Below, piece by piece: positions 63,410-64,000 of a stretch of DNA of 64,000 nt. Both the position numbers and the translations under genes were made by a program. Source of the DNA: G963691835 sp963691835 (GTDB lineage Bacteria > Pseudomonadota > Alphaproteobacteria > Thalassobaculales > Thalassobaculaceae); assembly GCA_963691835.1 (NCBI GenBank), contig OY829383.1, positions 3,844,001 to 3,908,000 of the forward strand, read 5' to 3'. The notes under the pieces were generated by a model. That model saw only the letters and a program-made list of their open reading frames with translations, was not told the origin of the DNA and did no database searches. Numbering within the stretch: position 1 is the stretch's first letter; every line of letters begins with the position of its first letter.

Positions 63410-64000
63410 ATGAAAGCGCTCGGGAGACTGTTTACCGTCGCGGCCGCTGCGGCTGCCATTGGCGGTCTGGCCGCACCGGCGGTTGCGAAAGACACCATTA
63501 AGGTTGCGGTACCATCGTTCCTGTCCGGACCGGCCGCCGGACCCTTTGGCGTGCCATCTCGAAACGGCGCCGAGATGGTCATCGACGCCATCAATTCCGG
63601 CAAACTGCCGGCACCCTACAACACCAAGGGTTTCGCTGGGGCCGTGGCTGAGCCCGACTTCATCGACGAGGCAGGCGGCAATACCAAGCAGGTGGCCGAA
63701 TACCGGAACCTCGTCCAGAAGCGCGATATGGATGTGATCATCGGCTACATCTCGTCGGGTTCCTGTGCCGCGCTGGCGCCGGTTGTCGAAGAGCTGAAGC
63801 GTCTAACGGTGTTCGCGGTTTGTGGCACGCCCCGTATCTTTGAAGAGTCATCCCGGAACTACGTTTTCCGGACGATGGCACATGCGACGGCTGACAGTGT
63901 CGCGGCCGCGCACTACGTCGCCAAGATGTTCCCGGACGTGAAAAGCTACACGGGCATCAACCAGAACTACGCCTGGGGCCAAGATTCCTGGCGTGATTTC
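63410..64000 (+). CDS. Liv-type ABC substrate-binding protein (partial, runs off window)
   Basis: An open reading frame from ATG 63410 to the window end, at least 197 codons, with GGGAGGGG just upstream. The N-terminus is a signal peptide (LFTVAAAAAAIGGLAAPAVA-K). The mature part looks like a Peripla_BP_6/LivK-type binding protein: IKVAVPSFLSGPAAGPFG, then NGAEMVIDAIN and DVIIGYISSGSCAALAPVVEE. Two cysteines (SGSCAA, FAVCGTP) are spaced like a family disulfide. It probably opens another ABC import operon beyond the right edge. The 232-bp region before it is shared with the aldehyde dehydrogenase promoter. Confidence 0.88.
   Translation, partial: MKALGRLFTVAAAAAAIGGLAAPAVAKDTIKVAVPSFLSGPAAGPFGVPSRNGAEMVIDAINSGKLPAPYNTKGFAGAVAEPDFIDEAGGNTKQVAEYRNLVQKRDMDVIIGYISSGSCAALAPVVEELKRLTVFAVCGTPRIFEESSRNYVFRTMAHATADSVAAAHYVAKMFPDVKSYTGINQNYAWGQDSWRDF

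Overview
The window is high-GC chromosomal DNA from an alphaproteobacterium, most likely of the Rhodospirillales type. This rests on the gene order eno - ftsB - pdhA - pdhB - pdhC - lpd - lipA - coq10/ratA (50374-59129), on an N-terminal lipoyl domain fused to PdhB, and on the many ABC and MFS uptake systems typical of marine and soil heterotrophs. The placement is inference. I see no rRNA, CRISPR array, transposase or integrase, and only one RNA-related sequence, a truncated tRNA-Leu(UAA) at the left edge.

Layout. 1-1238: tRNA-Leu fragment flanked by hairpins, then ilvE (-). 1401-2633: MFS transporter. 2764-6731: three unidentified genes on the minus strand, probably one operon, the first AT-rich and foreign-looking. 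6773-7707: HD phosphohydrolase plus a small membrane protein. 7867-11417: three transporters (MFS, EamA, MFS). 11483-12709: SPOR lipoprotein. 12951-18892: uptake and catabolic operon (class II aldolase, YtcJ-type amidohydrolase, dipeptide-type permeases and binding protein, no ATPase), closed by a clear terminator. 19010-20403: SDR and gamma-carbonic anhydrase. 20424-24619: two divergent glutamine-synthetase-like ligases and a FAD amine oxidase (gamma-glutamyl polyamine pathway type). 24710-30351: exported cyclase, MFS, Rieske oxygenase, DM13 lipoprotein, DUF1223 protein, PAS-like protein. 30540-33218: acnA.

33712-42240 is a complete branched-chain-amino-acid-type (Liv) ABC importer bracketed by two acyl-CoA/aryl-CoA ligase homologues, suggesting import of a carboxylic acid followed by CoA activation. 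42274-44741 holds small proteins (cysteine cluster, PilZ-like, PadR-like, membrane). 44838-50177 is a minus-strand series: EmrA-like and EmrB-like efflux pair, M20 peptidase, and PLP aminotransferase. The enolase / pyruvate dehydrogenase / lipoate synthase block follows.

59208-61701 is an overlapping pair: an ornithine-cyclodeaminase-family reductase and a HAL/PAL-fold protein that lacks the Ala-Ser-Gly triad needed to make the MIO cofactor. I consider that protein the most unusual object in the window. An aldehyde dehydrogenase faces it, and the window ends inside a Liv-type binding protein gene. The second candidate for something undescribed is the three-gene module at 2764-6731.
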